64,000 bases of DNA from Alcaligenes aquatilis (GTDB lineage: Bacteria > Pseudomonadota > Gammaproteobacteria > Burkholderiales > Burkholderiaceae_B), in contig NZ_CP022390.1 of NCBI RefSeq assembly GCF_003076515.1, positions 1,922,001 to 1,986,000 on the forward strand, written 5' to 3'. How positions within the stretch are numbered: the stretch's first letter is position 1; each line of letters opens with the position of its first letter. The notes beneath the pieces are model-generated. The model was not told the DNA's origin. It saw nothing but the letters and a program-made list of their open reading frames with translations, and searched no databases. Positions 8,412 through 19,171 of this stretch are shown here, in pieces. The position numbers and the translations under genes are program-made.

Positions 8412-9812
8412 ATGTCACCCATCGTGCCCCATACCTCTTTCAGTACCCTTCCCCTTTTGCCCGCCTTGCTTGAAACCCTGGATAGCCTGGGTTTTGAAAA
8501 AATGACGGCCATTCAGGAACAGAGCCTGCCGCTGATTCTGCAAGGCCGCGACCTGATTGCCCAAGCCAAGACCGGCAGCGGCAAAACCGCCGCATTTGGC
8601 CTGGGTCTGTTGCAAACCCTCAACCCCAGCAAACTGACGCCACAAGCCCTGGTAATCTGCCCCACGCGCGAACTGGCCGATCAGGTCACGACCGAACTGC
8701 GTCGTCTGGCCCGCCAGATTCCTAACGTGCGTATGCTGACGCTGTGCGGTGGGGTTCCCTCGCGCCCGCAAACAGAAGCCTTGCGCAACGGTGCTCACGT
8801 AGTGGTGGGCACACCGGGCCGCATCCAGGACCACCTAGAGCGCGGCAACCTGGACTTGTCCGCCCTGAAAACCCTGGTACTGGACGAAGCCGACCGTATG
8901 GTGGACATGGGCTTTCACGATGACATCGTGGCCATTGCCTCGCACTGCCCGCCCCGTCGTCAAACCCTGCTGTTCTCGGCCACCTACCCGGAAAACATTC
9001 GCAAGCTCAGCGCCCGCTTTCTGCATAACCCCGCCGAAGTCAAAGTGGAAGCCCTGCACGATGCCAGCCAGATCGAACAGATTTTTTACGAAGTTCACCC
9101 CGAGCAGCGTTTGTCTGCTGTGGTGACCCTGCTGGAGCATTTCCGCCCCTGCTCGACCCTGGTTTTCTGCAACACCAAGATGCGTTGCCAGGAAGTCGTC
9201 GAAGAGCTGCAATCCGAAGGTATCCAGGCTCTGGCCTTGACCGGTGATCTTGAGCAGCGTGATCGCGACGAAATTCTGGTGCAGTTCTCCAACCAGAGCT
9301 GCGCTGTGCTGGTCGCCACCGACGTGGCCTCGCGCGGTCTGGATATTCAGAATCTGGGGGCTGTCATCAACGTAGACGTCACCAAAGACAGCGAAGTGCA
9401 TATCCACCGCATTGGCCGTGTTGGTCGTGGTGATCAAAAAGGCCTGGCCTTGAATCTGGTCTCGCGCAACGAGCTGCGCTGGGTCAAGCTGATTGAAGAC
9501 TTCCAGGGCCGTGAAGTGAAATGGGGCAATCTGAAAGCCTTGCGATCTCAATCAAAAGAACCCTTGCGCGCACCCATGATGACACTGGAAATTCAGGGTG
9601 GCAAAAAAGACAAGCTGCGCCCCGGCGACCTGCTCGGTGCCTTGACGCGTGATGTCGGTCTGAAAGGGGATCAGGTCGGCAAGATTGCCATTACCGACGC
9701 CCGCTCCTACGTGGCCCTGGATCGTGGAATTGCCCGTCAATTCTTTGACCGTATTTCCAACGCCAACATCAAAGGTCGCCGCTTCCGTATGCGCTTTGTG
9801 GAAGACAAATAA
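8412..9812 (+). CDS. dbpA: ATP-dependent RNA helicase DbpA
   Basis: 466 residues from ATG 8412; an upstream in-frame TTG at 8397 is less likely. All DEAD-box motifs are present: Q motif (FEKMTAIQEQSLP), AKTGSGKT, PTRELADQ, VVGTPGR, DEAD (LVLDEADRMVDMGF), SAT, and the C-terminal HRIGRVGRG. The last 75 or so residues (KLRPGDLLGALTRDVGL through SNANIKGRRFRMRFV) form the DbpA RNA-binding domain, which in E. coli recognises hairpin 92 of 23S rRNA. The protein therefore acts in late 50S ribosome assembly. It is a single gene between a terminator and the convergent hcaR, with no functional link to its neighbours. Confidence 0.95.
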   Translation: MSPIVPHTSFSTLPLLPALLETLDSLGFEKMTAIQEQSLPLILQGRDLIAQAKTGSGKTAAFGLGLLQTLNPSKLTPQALVICPTRELADQVTTELRRLARQIPNVRMLTLCGGVPSRPQTEALRNGAHVVVGTPGRIQDHLERGNLDLSALKTLVLDEADRMVDMGFHDDIVAIASHCPPRRQTLLFSATYPENIRKLSARFLHNPAEVKVEALHDASQIEQIFYEVHPEQRLSAVVTLLEHFRPCSTLVFCNTKMRCQEVVEELQSEGIQALALTGDLEQRDRDEILVQFSNQSCAVLVATDVASRGLDIQNLGAVINVDVTKDSEVHIHRIGRVGRGDQKGLALNLVSRNELRWVKLIEDFQGREVKWGNLKALRSQSKEPLRAPMMTLEIQGGKKDKLRPGDLLGALTRDVGLKGDQVGKIAITDARSYVALDRGIARQFFDRISNANIKGRRFRMRFVEDK

Positions 9813-9827
9813 GGCCTGCCTTGCTGA

Positions 9828-10784
9828 CTACATACAGGCTATTTTGCTGGGTGCCTGTTTCAAATGACTGCTGGCCGCGGAGGGTCCTGAACCATGCCAG
9901 CGTGCCAGCTCTCGTATGCGCTCTATCAGGCTGGCAGCCGCTTCGCTCATGCTGCCTGTCTCTCGCGGGTAGGCCATCAATAACTCGCAACGCGGGCCGC
10001 CGCCAATCAAGGGTCGTGACACCACGTTCTTGGGCATGAAGTATTCCGCGTAGGTTGGCAACAAGGTGTAGCCCAATCCAGCCGCGACCAGATTAATGCT
10101 CATCAGGGGGTTGGCCGAATTGTAGGTATGCTCGGGCACCACCTTGTGATGGGCCAGATAGCGAGCCAGCACATCGTGCATGGAGCGGCCATAAGAGCGA
10201 TCCACGGCAATCATGGGCAGGCGGTTCAAACGCGCCGGAGGAATCAAGCTATACGCTTCCAGGCGATGACCTTTGGGTAGATAGACCCGCAAGGGCTCAT
10301 CCAATACCACTTCACTACAAACATTGGTGGCTCGCACCGGGCCACGCATGAAAGCCAGATCCAGTTCCCCTCGGGCCATGGCGCCTTCTTGCTCGTTGGA
10401 TGTCAGGCTACGCAGCACCACATCCACCTGGGGGAAAGCCGCCCGAAAAGCGGGCAATACCGCTGGAAAGATACGCACCTCTGCCGCCGGGACAAAGCCT
10501 ATCGTCAGCACTTCCCTGGCTTGCGAAGCCGCCTTGCCCGCACGTATCACCGCCTCTTCCACTTTTTGCAAAATCTCGCGGGCGTCATCCAGGAAAACGG
10601 CTCCGGCCTCCGTCAACTCGACCTTGCGACGAGTACGGTTCAACAAGGGATAACCAATATCCTCTTCCAGATTGCGGATCTGCTCACTCAAGGAGGGTTG
10701 AGAGGTATAGAGCCGCTCAGCAGCACGGGTGAAATTCAACTCTTCCGCGACTGCAACGAAGTAACGCAAGTGTCGCAATTCCAA
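9828..10784 (-). CDS. hcaR: LysR-family regulator of the phenylpropionate operon
   Basis: 318 residues. It opens with a classical LysR HTH (MELRHLRYFVAVAEELNFTRAAERLY, residues 1-60) followed by a two-lobed effector-binding domain. The start is TTG at 10784: a good AGGAG site sits six to seven bases upstream and the encoded N-terminus is canonical. The gene diverges from the dioxygenase genes, as HcaR does in E. coli, where it activates hca in response to 3-phenylpropionate or cinnamate. That role is inferred from position and family. The 3' end converges on dbpA with only 15 bases between. Confidence 0.85.
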   Translation of the reverse strand: MELRHLRYFVAVAEELNFTRAAERLYTSQPSLSEQIRNLEEDIGYPLLNRTRRKVELTEAGAVFLDDAREILQKVEEAVIRAGKAASQAREVLTIGFVPAAEVRIFPAVLPAFRAAFPQVDVVLRSLTSNEQEGAMARGELDLAFMRGPVRATNVCSEVVLDEPLRVYLPKGHRLEAYSLIPPARLNRLPMIAVDRSYGRSMHDVLARYLAHHKVVPEHTYNSANPLMSINLVAAGLGYTLLPTYAEYFMPKNVVSRPLIGGGPRCELLMAYPRETGSMSEAAASLIERIRELARWHGSGPSAASSHLKQAPSKIACM

Positions 10785-11168
10785 GTTAGTCTCCTGTCAA
10801 ATTAGTCGCCCTGTCCGGCTCTGACCCGAACAGCATAGGGCTCGGCCTGCGGTATTTCTCCCGAACAAGCCGTTCTTGCAAGCACTATTGTCGCTGCTCC
10901 AAAGGCGTTACAAGCGACTGCGATTTTCATTGCTGCAGCGCAGCAATTGGGATTCTCGTAAACCCTAAGTACCTGTAAAGCCGCATCAATATTGGCCTTC
11001 AGACTTAAACCCTATACATGCCAGGGTCTTAAAGCCGACTTATCGGGTTTGCCGATCACCCGATCTAAAGCAAGTATTGGTCGAATTCATTTCAAGCTTC
11101 TACATTTTGCCGTTGGCGACAAAAACCTGTTTCGCAAAAGCACGCATTGCAATAGCGAGGAGCAAGCG
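10785..11168. other. hcaR-hcaE divergent regulatory gap
   Basis: 384 bases without a convincing gene. In-frame upstream codons from 10992 extend hcaE only through a TTG with no ribosome site, so they were not used. It contains the inverted repeat at 10929-10947; I could not place a convincing -35/-10 pair. Confidence 0.6.
10929..10947. promoter_or_regulatory. inverted repeat upstream of hcaE
   Basis: ATTGCTGC and GCAGCAAT flank AGC: a perfect 8-base inverted repeat that also fits the T-N11-A core of LysR boxes. It sits about 220 bases before the hcaE start and about 145 bases from hcaR, as expected for a shared HcaR site. Confidence 0.4.
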
Positions 11169-12527
11169 ATGGGAATCAACCCTGAAAAAATCGAAGCCTT
11201 GGTCGATGCACGTAATGGACGCGTTACCCCTTCCATTTACACCGACCCGGATATTTATGAGCTGGAGCTGGAGCGCATCTTTGGCCGCACCTGGCTGTTC
11301 CTGTGTCACACCAGCCAGATCCCCAAAGCGGGAGACTTCTTCAATACCTATATGGGCGAGGACCCGATTATCGTTGTCCGTCAAAAAGACGGCTCGATCA
11401 AGGCCTTCCTGAACCAATGCCGACACCGCTCGATGCGCGTGTCCTATGCCGACTCGGGCAATACCAAAGCCTTTACCTGTCCTTACCACGGCTGGAGCTA
11501 TGGCACCAACGGCGATCTGGTGGACGTACCGCTGGAGCCGCGCGCCTATCCGCAAGGCTTGTGCAAGGAAAAGTGGGGTCTGCAAGAAGTGACCCGCGTC
11601 AAAGTATACAAGGGTCTGGTCTTTGGCAACTGGGATGCGAGCGCTCCTGATCTGGAAGAATACATGGGCGATATCGCCTGGTATCTGGACGGTGTGTTGG
11701 ACCGACGCGAAGGCGGGACTGAAATCATTGGCGGGGTTCAGAAATGGACCATCGAATGCAACTGGAAATTCCCCGCTGAGCAATTCGCTTCCGACCAATA
11801 CCACGCTCTGTTCTCGCACGCTTCTGCTGTGCAGGTGCTGGGCCAAAAACCGGGTGACGAAGACAAGGCGCTAGGTGCCGGTCAAACCGCCCGCCCTGTC
11901 TGGGAAACCGCCAAAGACGCCGTCCAATATGGCCAACGCGGCCATGGCAGTGGCTTCTTTTTTACCGAACAGCCCGATGCCAACGTGTGGGTAGACGGTG
12001 AGGTCTCGCAGTACTTTCGCGACACCTATGCCGAAGCGCACGAGCGCCTGGGCGAAGTGCGTGCCCTGCGTCTGGCTGGCCACAACAATATGTTCCCGAC
12101 ACTGAGCTGGCTGAACGGTACCGCAACGCTGCGCGTCTGGCATCCACGCGGCCCGAACCAGGTGGAAGTCTGGGCATTTTGTATTGCCGATGCCGCCGCT
12201 CCCGACAATGTGAAGGCGGCCTTTGAACGCAGCGCCACCCGCGCTTTTGGTCCTGCCGGATTCCTGGAGCAGGACGACTCCGAGAACTGGGCTGAGATCC
12301 AAAAAATCCTGCGTGGCAAACGCGCCCGTGGCACCCAGTTGTGCATGGAAATGGGCCTGGGTAACGAAGGTCTGCGTAGCGACGGCGTGCCAGGCGTCAC
12401 CAACTACATCTTCTCCGAAACCGCCGCTCGCGGCCTGTACAAGTACTGGGCCGACCTGATGGTGTCCGAGACCTGGGATGAAGTCCTGGAGCGCAGCCGC
12501 GTCTACGAAGAGGAGTTGGTGAAATGA
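11169..12527 (+). CDS. hcaE: 3-phenylpropionate/cinnamate dioxygenase, alpha subunit
   Basis: 452 residues from ATG 11169, behind a GAGGAG site. This is the catalytic subunit of the Rieske ring-hydroxylating dioxygenase that makes the cis-dihydrodiol of phenylpropionate or cinnamate. The Rieske 2Fe-2S ligands are Cys84, His86, Cys104 and His107 ([16 protein letters not shown]). The mononuclear iron site is in [20 protein letters not shown] (His212, His217). Similarity to E. coli HcaE runs along the whole length as far as I can recall that protein ([32 protein letters not shown]). It overlaps hcaF by the ATGA arrangement and heads an operon that continues to mhpE. Confidence 0.93.
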   Translation: MGINPEKIEALVDARNGRVTPSIYTDPDIYELELERIFGRTWLFLCHTSQIPKAGDFFNTYMGEDPIIVVRQKDGSIKAFLNQCRHRSMRVSYADSGNTKAFTCPYHGWSYGTNGDLVDVPLEPRAYPQGLCKEKWGLQEVTRVKVYKGLVFGNWDASAPDLEEYMGDIAWYLDGVLDRREGGTEIIGGVQKWTIECNWKFPAEQFASDQYHALFSHASAVQVLGQKPGDEDKALGAGQTARPVWETAKDAVQYGQRGHGSGFFFTEQPDANVWVDGEVSQYFRDTYAEAHERLGEVRALRLAGHNNMFPTLSWLNGTATLRVWHPRGPNQVEVWAFCIADAAAPDNVKAAFERSATRAFGPAGFLEQDDSENWAEIQKILRGKRARGTQLCMEMGLGNEGLRSDGVPGVTNYIFSETAARGLYKYWADLMVSETWDEVLERSRVYEEELVK

Positions 12528-13072
12528 GCGCCGTCATTGAAGAACCGACCCAAACAGCCATCGTCGATATGCAACTGCATCATGAAATTGCTGACTTCCT
12601 GTACATGGAAGCCGAGTTGCTGGACGACTGGCAGTTTCGCGACTGGCTGGACCTGCTGTCCGAGGATGTGCACTACCACATGCGCAGCACCACCAATGCG
12701 CAAACCCGCGACCGTCGCCGCAGCGTGCAGCCACCCACCACCTGGATCTTTAACGACAACAAGTTCCAACTGGAACGTCGCGTCGCTCGCCTGGAAACCG
12801 GCATGGCCTGGGCCGAAGAACCCCCTTCGCGCACCCGCCACTTTGTCAGCAACCTGCGTATTCGCCCCACTGCCGACGGCCAGGGTTACGAAATTCGTAG
12901 CAACTACATCCTGTACCGCGCCCAGAAAGAGAAGGACGAGACCTGGTACGCCGGCAAACGCCTGGACTATGTACGCCGTGCAGACAACCGCTTTGGTTGG
13001 GAGCTGTATGAACGCGAGATCGTTCTGGATCAAGTGGTCATTACATCCCACAACCTGAGCGTTCTGTTCTGA
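12524..13072 (+). CDS. hcaF: 3-phenylpropionate/cinnamate dioxygenase, beta subunit
   Basis: 182 residues, a small structural subunit of the ring-hydroxylating dioxygenase hexamer, with the cystatin-like fold of the family. Family features include the N-terminal [38 protein letters not shown], and the C-terminal [16 protein letters not shown]. It starts within the hcaE stop (ATGA, 4-base overlap), so translation is coupled and subunit stoichiometry is probably maintained. It carries no metal site of its own. Length equals that expected for HcaF and for the beta subunits of biphenyl-type enzymes. Confidence 0.92.
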   Translation: MSAVIEEPTQTAIVDMQLHHEIADFLYMEAELLDDWQFRDWLDLLSEDVHYHMRSTTNAQTRDRRRSVQPPTTWIFNDNKFQLERRVARLETGMAWAEEPPSRTRHFVSNLRIRPTADGQGYEIRSNYILYRAQKEKDETWYAGKRLDYVRRADNRFGWELYEREIVLDQVVITSHNLSVLF

Positions 13073-13100
13073 CCCTGCTCACTTTCCGATGTTGATTGAT

Positions 13101-13421
13101 ATGACACGCATTACCGCATGTGAAACCGGTGCCCTGGCCGATGGCGAGGCACTGAAGATAGACACTCCCGACCGTCAGATTGCCCTGTTCAATATTGATG
13201 GCACCTTCTATGCGACTGACGACCGTTGCACACATGGCAACGCGTCCATGTCCGAAGGCTATGTCGAGGACGATGGCACGGTGGAGTGCCCACTGCACGC
13301 TGCCCGTTTCTGCCTGAAAACGGGCGCGGCCCTGTGCCAACCCGCCACCGAGGCGCTACGTACCTATCCGGTGATCATCAGCGAAGGCATGGTCTATATC
13401 GATCTGGAGGCCCAGGCATGA
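13101..13421 (+). CDS. hcaC: Rieske ferredoxin of the phenylpropionate dioxygenase
   Basis: 106 residues from ATG 13101, the length I recall for E. coli HcaC; an in-frame ATG at 13089 would add four residues, and neither has a strong ribosome site. The Rieske motif is complete: [11 protein letters not shown] supplies Cys and His, [13 protein letters not shown] the second pair. It shuttles electrons from the reductase HcaD to the HcaE Rieske centre. It overlaps hcaB by four bases (ATGA). Confidence 0.92.
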   Translation: MTRITACETGALADGEALKIDTPDRQIALFNIDGTFYATDDRCTHGNASMSEGYVEDDGTVECPLHAARFCLKTGAALCQPATEALRTYPVIISEGMVYIDLEAQA

Positions 13422-14233
13422 ACGGCTGGCTACAAAACGAAGTCGCTTTGATCACCGGCGGCGGCTCAGGCCTGGGTCTGGCATTGGTGGAACGCTTTCT
13501 ACAGGAAGGCGCATCCGTGGCGGTACTGGAACGCTCGGCAGAAAAATGTGCCGATCTGGAACAGAAGTTTGCAGGCAAAGTGCTGGCTATCCAGGGCGAT
13601 GTGTGCAGCGCGGCGGACAACCAGAAAGCCGTGGCTGCCACGGTTGCCCGCTTTGGCAAGCTGGACTGTTTTATTGGCAACGCCGCAGTCTGGGACCACG
13701 GTGCCCGGCTGATCAACACCAGCATCGAGCAATTGGACACTGGCTTTGACGAGCTGTTTGCCATCAACGTCAAAGGCTATCTGCTCGGTGCCAAGGCAGC
13801 CGCCGCTGAACTGGTTAAATCCTGCGGCAGCATGATTTTCACCTTAAGCAATTCGGCCTTTTACGCCGAAGGCGGTGGCCCGCTCTATACCGCCAGCAAA
13901 CATGCAGCGGTCGGTCTGATTCGCGAGCTGGCGTTTGAGCTGGCCCCTAAAGTGCGTGTCAACGGCGTGGGGCCCTGCGGCATGAAAACCGATCTGCGTG
14001 GCCCACAAGCCTTGGGCCAGCAAGATACGCGCATCATGGACTCGCGCTCGCCCGACGCCATCAAAGCAATTTTGCCCCTGCAATTCTTTCCCGAGCCTGA
14101 GGAATTTACCGGCCCCTTTGTGCTGCTGGCCTCGCGCCAGAACAACCAAACGCTGACCGGCGTCATGATCAATGCCGACGCAGGCCTGGGAATACGCGGC
14201 ATACGTAATGTGGCCGGTGGACTGGAGCTGTGA
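13418..14233 (+). CDS. hcaB: phenylpropionate cis-dihydrodiol dehydrogenase (SDR)
   Basis: 271 residues, starting in the ATGA overlap with hcaC. It is a short-chain dehydrogenase with [14 protein letters not shown] for NAD+, the NAA motif at [10 protein letters not shown], and the catalytic Ser/Tyr/Lys set ([19 protein letters not shown]). It re-aromatises the cis-dihydrodiol made by HcaEFCD, giving 2,3-dihydroxyphenylpropionate (or the cinnamate analogue), the substrate of MhpB further down the same operon. A much longer in-frame extension upstream overlaps hcaC entirely and is not real. Its length equals that of HcaB/BphB proteins. Confidence 0.92.
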   Translation: MNGWLQNEVALITGGGSGLGLALVERFLQEGASVAVLERSAEKCADLEQKFAGKVLAIQGDVCSAADNQKAVAATVARFGKLDCFIGNAAVWDHGARLINTSIEQLDTGFDELFAINVKGYLLGAKAAAAELVKSCGSMIFTLSNSAFYAEGGGPLYTASKHAAVGLIRELAFELAPKVRVNGVGPCGMKTDLRGPQALGQQDTRIMDSRSPDAIKAILPLQFFPEPEEFTGPFVLLASRQNNQTLTGVMINADAGLGIRGIRNVAGGLEL

Positions 14234-15528
14234 TGCAGACACCTCATATTGTGATTATCGGGGGGGGACAAGCCGGAGCCACGGCCGCCGCTGAACTGCG
14301 CCGCCGTGAATTTGCCGGGCAGATCACCCTGGTCGGTGAGGAGCCGTACCTGCCCTACGAGCGTCCGCCCTTGTCCAAAGATGCCTTGTTGGACCCGGAC
14401 AATGTGCAGCTCAACGTGCATCCGGAACGCTTTTACACCGAGCAGAACATCACCCTGAAACTGGGGGTTCGTGCGGATACGATTGATGCTCAACAAGGCT
14501 GCGTCACCCTATCCAATGGCGAAACCCTAAAGTATGACAGCCTGTTGCTGGCTACCGGCGCACAAGCCCGCCGTCTGCCCGAGCTGGACGCGCTGGGTTC
14601 GGTATCGCATGTCTTGCGTACGCTGGATGACGCCAACCGTATCCGTGCCCAGCTCAAGCCTGGCAGCCATGTATTGCTGGTCGGAGCGGGCGTTATTGGT
14701 TTGGAACTGGCCTCCAGCCTGATCGCCTTGGGTGCCAGTGTAGAACTGATTGACCCCGCCGCCCGGGTCATGTCGCGCAACGCACCGGAAGTCCTCAGCC
14801 AGTATCTGCAGACCGTACATGAAGCGCGTGGCGTGCGCTTTCACCTGGGCACACAGGTCAGCAAGGCCCACCTCGACCAAGAACAGAAAGTCGTGCTGAC
14901 ACTGGACAATGGCCAGCAGTTGCAAGGCGACCTGCTGATTTACGGTGTCGGTGTGACGATTGATACCCGCTTGGCCGACAGCGCCGGATTGCACACCGAA
15001 CAAGGTGCCATCGTGATTGATGAGCATGGTCGCAGTTCCCAGCCTGCCATTTATGCAGCGGGTGACACTACCGTGCAAATCGGTATGGATGGACGCTGGC
15101 AACGGCAAGAAACCTGGGAAAACGCCAATCATCAAGCCTGCATGGCCGTCTGCCACATGCTCAACCAGGAGCCGGCTCAGGCCAGCCCGGCTTGGTTCTG
15201 GACAGACCAATGCGATATGAACATCCAGTTTGCCGGGGATATGGCCGCTGCCCACTGGATTGTGCGCGGCGATCTGGACACGCCTCCTTTTGTCCTGATT
15301 GGTCTGGACCCCGAAGGGGCCATCTGTGGAGCCATCACCGTCAATCAAGGCCGTGACATGCGCCCGCTTAAAGAGCTGATCGAACACCGGGCTGTCCTGC
15401 CGCTGGAAGTCTGGAACGACACTGCCCAGAACCTGCGCAACCTGGCCAAACAAATCGCACAGGCAACAAACAGCCCAGCCGCAATCGCTGCAGTGGCAGT
15501 CGAAGCAGCGGCCCCCTTACACCCATAA
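14233..15528 (+). CDS. hcaD: ferredoxin reductase of the phenylpropionate dioxygenase
   Basis: 431 residues, about 30 more than E. coli HcaD. The ATG shares one base with the hcaB stop (TGATG); a GTG at 14230 is in frame but unlikely. FAD- and NADH-binding fingerprints are VIIGGGQAGATAAAELR near the N-terminus and LLVGAGVIGLELASSL near residue 150, and the second FAD motif is IYAAGDTT. It passes electrons from NADH to ferredoxin HcaC. The extra C-terminal tail (about 25 residues, Ala-rich: NSPAAIAAVAVEAAAP) is not part of the usual family ending. Confidence 0.92.
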   Translation: MQTPHIVIIGGGQAGATAAAELRRREFAGQITLVGEEPYLPYERPPLSKDALLDPDNVQLNVHPERFYTEQNITLKLGVRADTIDAQQGCVTLSNGETLKYDSLLLATGAQARRLPELDALGSVSHVLRTLDDANRIRAQLKPGSHVLLVGAGVIGLELASSLIALGASVELIDPAARVMSRNAPEVLSQYLQTVHEARGVRFHLGTQVSKAHLDQEQKVVLTLDNGQQLQGDLLIYGVGVTIDTRLADSAGLHTEQGAIVIDEHGRSSQPAIYAAGDTTVQIGMDGRWQRQETWENANHQACMAVCHMLNQEPAQASPAWFWTDQCDMNIQFAGDMAAAHWIVRGDLDTPPFVLIGLDPEGAICGAITVNQGRDMRPLKELIEHRAVLPLEVWNDTAQNLRNLAKQIAQATNSPAAIAAVAVEAAAPLHP

Positions 15529-15547
15529 TCAGAGTCAGGAGACTGGC

Positions 15548-16495
15548 ATGCAGGCACACCTGGAGTGTCTTTCACACACGCCGTTGCTGGGTCACCACGA
15601 CCCGGCCCAAGCCGTACTGGACGAAGTTTTTGCGGTACAGAAAGCCGCCCGCGAACGTGTCGCGGCTTTCAAACCTGATCTGATCGTGCTGTTCACTCCC
15701 GATCATTTCAACGGTTTTTTCTACAACGTCATGCCCAGCTTTTGCATAGGCACGGGCGCCCATGCCATTGGTGATTTTGACAGCCTGGCCGGACGCCTGG
15801 ACGTGCCCTTCGAGCTGGCGACACAATGCGCCACCCATGTGATCAATAGCGGCGTGGATGTGGCCATTTCGCACGATATGCAGCTCGATCATGGTGCCGC
15901 CTATCCGCTGGAACATCTGGTGGGTAGTCTGGATCAGTACCCGGTCATCCCGGTGTTTATCAATTCGGTGGCCGCCCCCTTGCCGACCTTCAAACGTGCC
16001 CGTTTGCTGGGCGAGGCCATCGGGCAATGGGCCCGCTCGACCGGCAAGCGCGTGCTGTGGATCGGTTCGGGTGGCTTGTCGCATCAACCTCCTGTGCCGG
16101 TGTATGCCGAGGCACCCGATGCCGTGCGTCGCTCGCTCGATGGCGAAGGCTACACGCTCTCGCCCGAGGCGCGTGCTGCCCGTACACAACGCACCATTGA
16201 TGCCGGCAAAGCCTTTACTCAGGACCCTTCTGTTCTGCACCCACTCAACCCCGAGTGGGACCAGGGCTTTCTGGATCTGCTTCAAACACAAAGCTACCAA
16301 CAGCTCGATGAAGTGGCGAACGATGACGTCTCGGCACTGGCCGGGCGCAGTGCCCACGAGGTTAAGACCTGGGTGGCCGCTTTTGCCGGACTGTCAGCCT
16401 ATGGCCCTTATGAAGCGGGGCATCGCTATTACCGCGAAATTCCCGAGTGGATTGCCGGCTTTGGTGGCTTGTCCGCCCATCCGCGCCAGAACTGA
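15548..16495 (+). CDS. mhpB: 2,3-dihydroxyphenylpropionate 1,2-dioxygenase
   Basis: 315 residues, one more than I recall for E. coli MhpB. It is a LigB-fold (type II) extradiol dioxygenase that cleaves 2,3-dihydroxyphenylpropionate/cinnamate meta to the hydroxyls using Fe(II). Conserved stretches carrying metal and acid-base histidines are [37 protein letters not shown] and [15 protein letters not shown] site precedes the ATG, which lies 19 bases after hcaD. This is the point where hca genes hand over to mhp genes in a single transcription direction. Confidence 0.94.
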   Translation: MQAHLECLSHTPLLGHHDPAQAVLDEVFAVQKAARERVAAFKPDLIVLFTPDHFNGFFYNVMPSFCIGTGAHAIGDFDSLAGRLDVPFELATQCATHVINSGVDVAISHDMQLDHGAAYPLEHLVGSLDQYPVIPVFINSVAAPLPTFKRARLLGEAIGQWARSTGKRVLWIGSGGLSHQPPVPVYAEAPDAVRRSLDGEGYTLSPEARAARTQRTIDAGKAFTQDPSVLHPLNPEWDQGFLDLLQTQSYQQLDEVANDDVSALAGRSAHEVKTWVAAFAGLSAYGPYEAGHRYYREIPEWIAGFGGLSAHPRQN

Positions 16496-16527
16496 AATCC
16501 ACCACAACAAAACCTCAGGAGATTGTC

Positions 16528-17382
16528 ATGAGTCTGAATGAATCTGATTACAGCCGTTTCGCGACCGTGGTCGAGGAAGGCAAAGAACTGCGCATCCATT
16601 ACAACGATTTGGGCCAGGGTGAACAGACGGTCGTCATGTTGCACGGCTCAGGCCCCGGTGCCACCGGCTGGGCCAACTTCAACCGCAATATTGAACCGCT
16701 CACGCAAGCTGGCTACCGCGTATTGCTGATCGATTGCCCTGGCTGGGGCAAGAGCGATTCCATCGTCAACAGCGGTTCGCGCTCAGACCTGAACGCCCGT
16801 GTGGTGAAAAGCATTATTGACCAACTGGGCATAGACAAAATCCACATGCTGGGTAACTCCATGGGCGGTCATAGCTCGGTTGCCTTTGCCCTGACCTGGC
16901 CTGAACGTGTGGCCAAGCTGGTTCTGATGGGTGGCGGCACGGGTGGCATGAGCCTGTTTACTCCTATGCCCAGCGAAGGTATCAAGCTGCTGAACGGCCT
17001 GTACCGCGAACCCACGCTGGAAAACCTGAAACGCTTTAACAATGTGTTCGTGTTCGACGCCAGTGTGCTGACCGACGAGCTGCTGCAAGCGCGCCTGAAC
17101 AATATGCTCAGCCGCAAGGATCACCTGGAAAACTTCCTGAAATCGCTGGAAGCCAACCCACGTCAGTTCCCAGATTTCAGCCCGCGTCTGCCCAGCATTA
17201 GCGCTCCTACCCTGATCATCTGGGGTCGTCAGGATCGTGTTGTGCCTTTCGATACCGGCCTGCGCCTGCTGGCAGGTATCCCCAATTCCGAGCTGCACGT
17301 CTACAACCAATGCGGTCACTGGGCGCAGTGGGAACATGCCGAGAAGTTCAACCAGTTGGTTCTGGATTTCCTGGAGCGTTGA
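16528..17382 (+). CDS. mhpC: 2-hydroxy-6-oxonona-2,4-dienedioate hydrolase
   Basis: 284 residues from ATG 16528, which has a CAGGAG site; the frame stays open upstream through mhpB but without support. It is an alpha/beta hydrolase of the meta-cleavage-product group: [17 protein letters not shown] (oxyanion loop), nucleophile Ser in [13 protein letters not shown], Asp in [10 protein letters not shown], and His in [11 protein letters not shown]. It cuts the C-C bond of the MhpB ring-fission product to give succinate (or fumarate, from cinnamate) and 2-hydroxypentadienoate. It ends one base before the mhpD start. Confidence 0.94.
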   Translation: MSLNESDYSRFATVVEEGKELRIHYNDLGQGEQTVVMLHGSGPGATGWANFNRNIEPLTQAGYRVLLIDCPGWGKSDSIVNSGSRSDLNARVVKSIIDQLGIDKIHMLGNSMGGHSSVAFALTWPERVAKLVLMGGGTGGMSLFTPMPSEGIKLLNGLYREPTLENLKRFNNVFVFDASVLTDELLQARLNNMLSRKDHLENFLKSLEANPRQFPDFSPRLPSISAPTLIIWGRQDRVVPFDTGLRLLAGIPNSELHVYNQCGHWAQWEHAEKFNQLVLDFLER

Positions 17383-17383
17383 G

Positions 17384-18181
17384 ATGAGCGAAACATCCAG
17401 CGATCTGCTCGACACCCTGGCCAGCCGTTTGCGCCAGGCCGAGAACAGCAGTCAGTCCATCGAGCCGATTCGCAGCCTGATTGGTGAAGACAATGCCGAG
17501 GCAGCCTACACCATCCAGCGCATCAATATTGCCCGAGGTCTTGCCCAGGGCCGTCGCCTGACAGGCCGCAAGATTGGCCTGACCAACCCCAAGGTCCAGC
17601 AGCAACTGGGCGTGTCGCAACCCGACTTTGGCGCCCTGTTTGCCGACATGGCCTATGGCGATGGCGAAACCGTTCCTGTCGAGCGCGTCCTGCAACCGAA
17701 GATCGAGGCTGAAATTGCCCTGGTGCTGGATCGCGACCTGCCCCATGCCGACACCAGTTTTGGCGATGTCGCCGCCGCTGTGGGCTGGGTCATGCCCTCG
17801 CTGGAAATCGTCGGCAGCCGCATCGCCAACTGGGATATCCGCTTTGTGGATACCGTGGCCGACAACGCCTCCAGCGGTCTGTACGTGCTGGGCGGTCCGG
17901 CCCGCCGCCTGGACGGTCTAGACCTGCGCAATGCCCGCATGAGCCTGCATCGCAATGGAGAACTGGCCTCCAGTGGCAGTGGTGCCGAATGCCTGGGCCA
18001 CCCCTTTAATGCCGCCGCCTGGCTGGCTCGCACCATGGCCAAACTGGGCGAACCGCTACGGGCCGGCGATCTGATTCTGACCGGTGCCCTGGGCCCGATG
18101 GCACCCGTTGCCCCCGGCGATCATTTTGAAGCCGTGATCGAGGGCATAGGCTCGGTATCCGTCACCTTCAGCGCAGGCTAA
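17384..18181 (+). CDS. mhpD: 2-keto-4-pentenoate hydratase
   Basis: 265 residues from ATG 17384, one base after mhpC, with the ribosome site inside the mhpC end. It belongs to the hydratase/decarboxylase family with fumarylacetoacetase-like fold. Key blocks are [17 protein letters not shown], the metal-binding [11 protein letters not shown], and [14 protein letters not shown]. It hydrates 2-hydroxypenta-2,4-dienoate to 4-hydroxy-2-oxovalerate for the MhpE aldolase. Length and gene order agree with E. coli mhpCD. Confidence 0.94.
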   Translation: MSETSSDLLDTLASRLRQAENSSQSIEPIRSLIGEDNAEAAYTIQRINIARGLAQGRRLTGRKIGLTNPKVQQQLGVSQPDFGALFADMAYGDGETVPVERVLQPKIEAEIALVLDRDLPHADTSFGDVAAAVGWVMPSLEIVGSRIANWDIRFVDTVADNASSGLYVLGGPARRLDGLDLRNARMSLHRNGELASSGSGAECLGHPFNAAAWLARTMAKLGEPLRAGDLILTGALGPMAPVAPGDHFEAVIEGIGSVSVTFSAG

Positions 18182-18206
18182 GTCCTCTTTGTACGGAGTA
18201 ACACAC

Positions 18207-19154
18207 ATGACAAACCCCAACGGCATTGCCGTCGCCATCATTGGCTCGGGCAATATCGGCACCGACCTGATGATCAAGGTGATGCGCCAAAGCAAACACC
18301 TGAAAATGGGCGCCATGGTCGGTATCGACCCGGCCTCCGATGGCCTGGCCCGTGCGGCCCGCCTGGGCGTGCCCACCACCCATGAAGGCCTGGACGGGCT
18401 GTTGAAGCTGCCCAACTTCAAGGACATTCGCATCGTGTTTGATGCGACCAGCGCCGGTGCCCACGCCCGTCACAATGCCGTCCTGCAAGAGCACGGCATC
18501 CAGGTGATTGATCTGACACCTGCCGCCATTGGTCCATACACGATCCCGGTGGTCAACCTGGACGACAATCTGGACGCCCCCAACATCAATATGGTGACCT
18601 GTGGCGGACAAGCCACCGTGCCCATTATTGCGGCCGTCTCGCAAGTGACCCCGGTGCATTATGCCGAAATCATTGCCTCGATCTCGTCCAAATCGGCTGG
18701 TCCGGGCACCCGCGCCAATATTGACGAATTTACTGAGACCACTAGCAAAGCCATGCAGGTCGTGGGCGGTGCCACCGTGGGCAAAGCCATTATTGTGCTC
18801 AACCCGGCCGAACCACCCTTATTGATGCGCGATACCGTCTACACCCTGAGCGATCCGGGCAAGGAAGCGGAAATCGAACAATCCATCCAGCGCATGGCCG
18901 ACAAGGTGCAGGCCTACGTGCCGGGCTATCGCCTCAAACAAAAAGTGCAGTTCGATGTCATCCCCGAGGACAAGCCCATCAATGTGCCTGGTCTGGGATG
19001 GCGTTCCGGCCTGAAAACCTCGGTGTTTATCGAAGTCGAGGGCGCGGCCCACTATCTGCCCGCCTATGCCGGCAATCTGGACATCATGACCAGTGCGGCA
19101 TTGGCCTGCGCCGAGCGTCTGGCCCAAACCCGCCTGCTGACGCAAACCGCATGA
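18207..19154 (+). CDS. mhpF: acetaldehyde dehydrogenase (acylating)
   Basis: 315 residues from ATG 18207 with a CGGAG site. It converts acetaldehyde plus CoA to acetyl-CoA with NAD+. The NAD fingerprint is [16 protein letters not shown] and the catalytic Cys lies in [13 protein letters not shown]; the dimerisation/aldolase-contact region [14 protein letters not shown] is conserved. In this family the enzyme forms a channelled complex with the aldolase encoded next, so toxic acetaldehyde is passed directly. Stop overlaps an alternative ATG of mhpE. Confidence 0.95.
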   Translation: MTNPNGIAVAIIGSGNIGTDLMIKVMRQSKHLKMGAMVGIDPASDGLARAARLGVPTTHEGLDGLLKLPNFKDIRIVFDATSAGAHARHNAVLQEHGIQVIDLTPAAIGPYTIPVVNLDDNLDAPNINMVTCGGQATVPIIAAVSQVTPVHYAEIIASISSKSAGPGTRANIDEFTETTSKAMQVVGGATVGKAIIVLNPAEPPLLMRDTVYTLSDPGKEAEIEQSIQRMADKVQAYVPGYRLKQKVQFDVIPEDKPINVPGLGWRSGLKTSVFIEVEGAAHYLPAYAGNLDIMTSAALACAERLAQTRLLTQTA

Positions 19155-19171
19155 CACGCAAGGACACCACA

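Noticed and set aside
10992..11168. 59-codon N-terminal extension of hcaE
   Set aside because: It would start at TTG without a ribosome site and does not match the start of known HcaE proteins, whereas ATG 11169 has a GAGGAG site.
13226..13417. 64-codon upstream extension of hcaB
   Set aside because: It overlaps the conserved Rieske ferredoxin gene in another frame; the ATGA start at 13418 fits the SDR family start.
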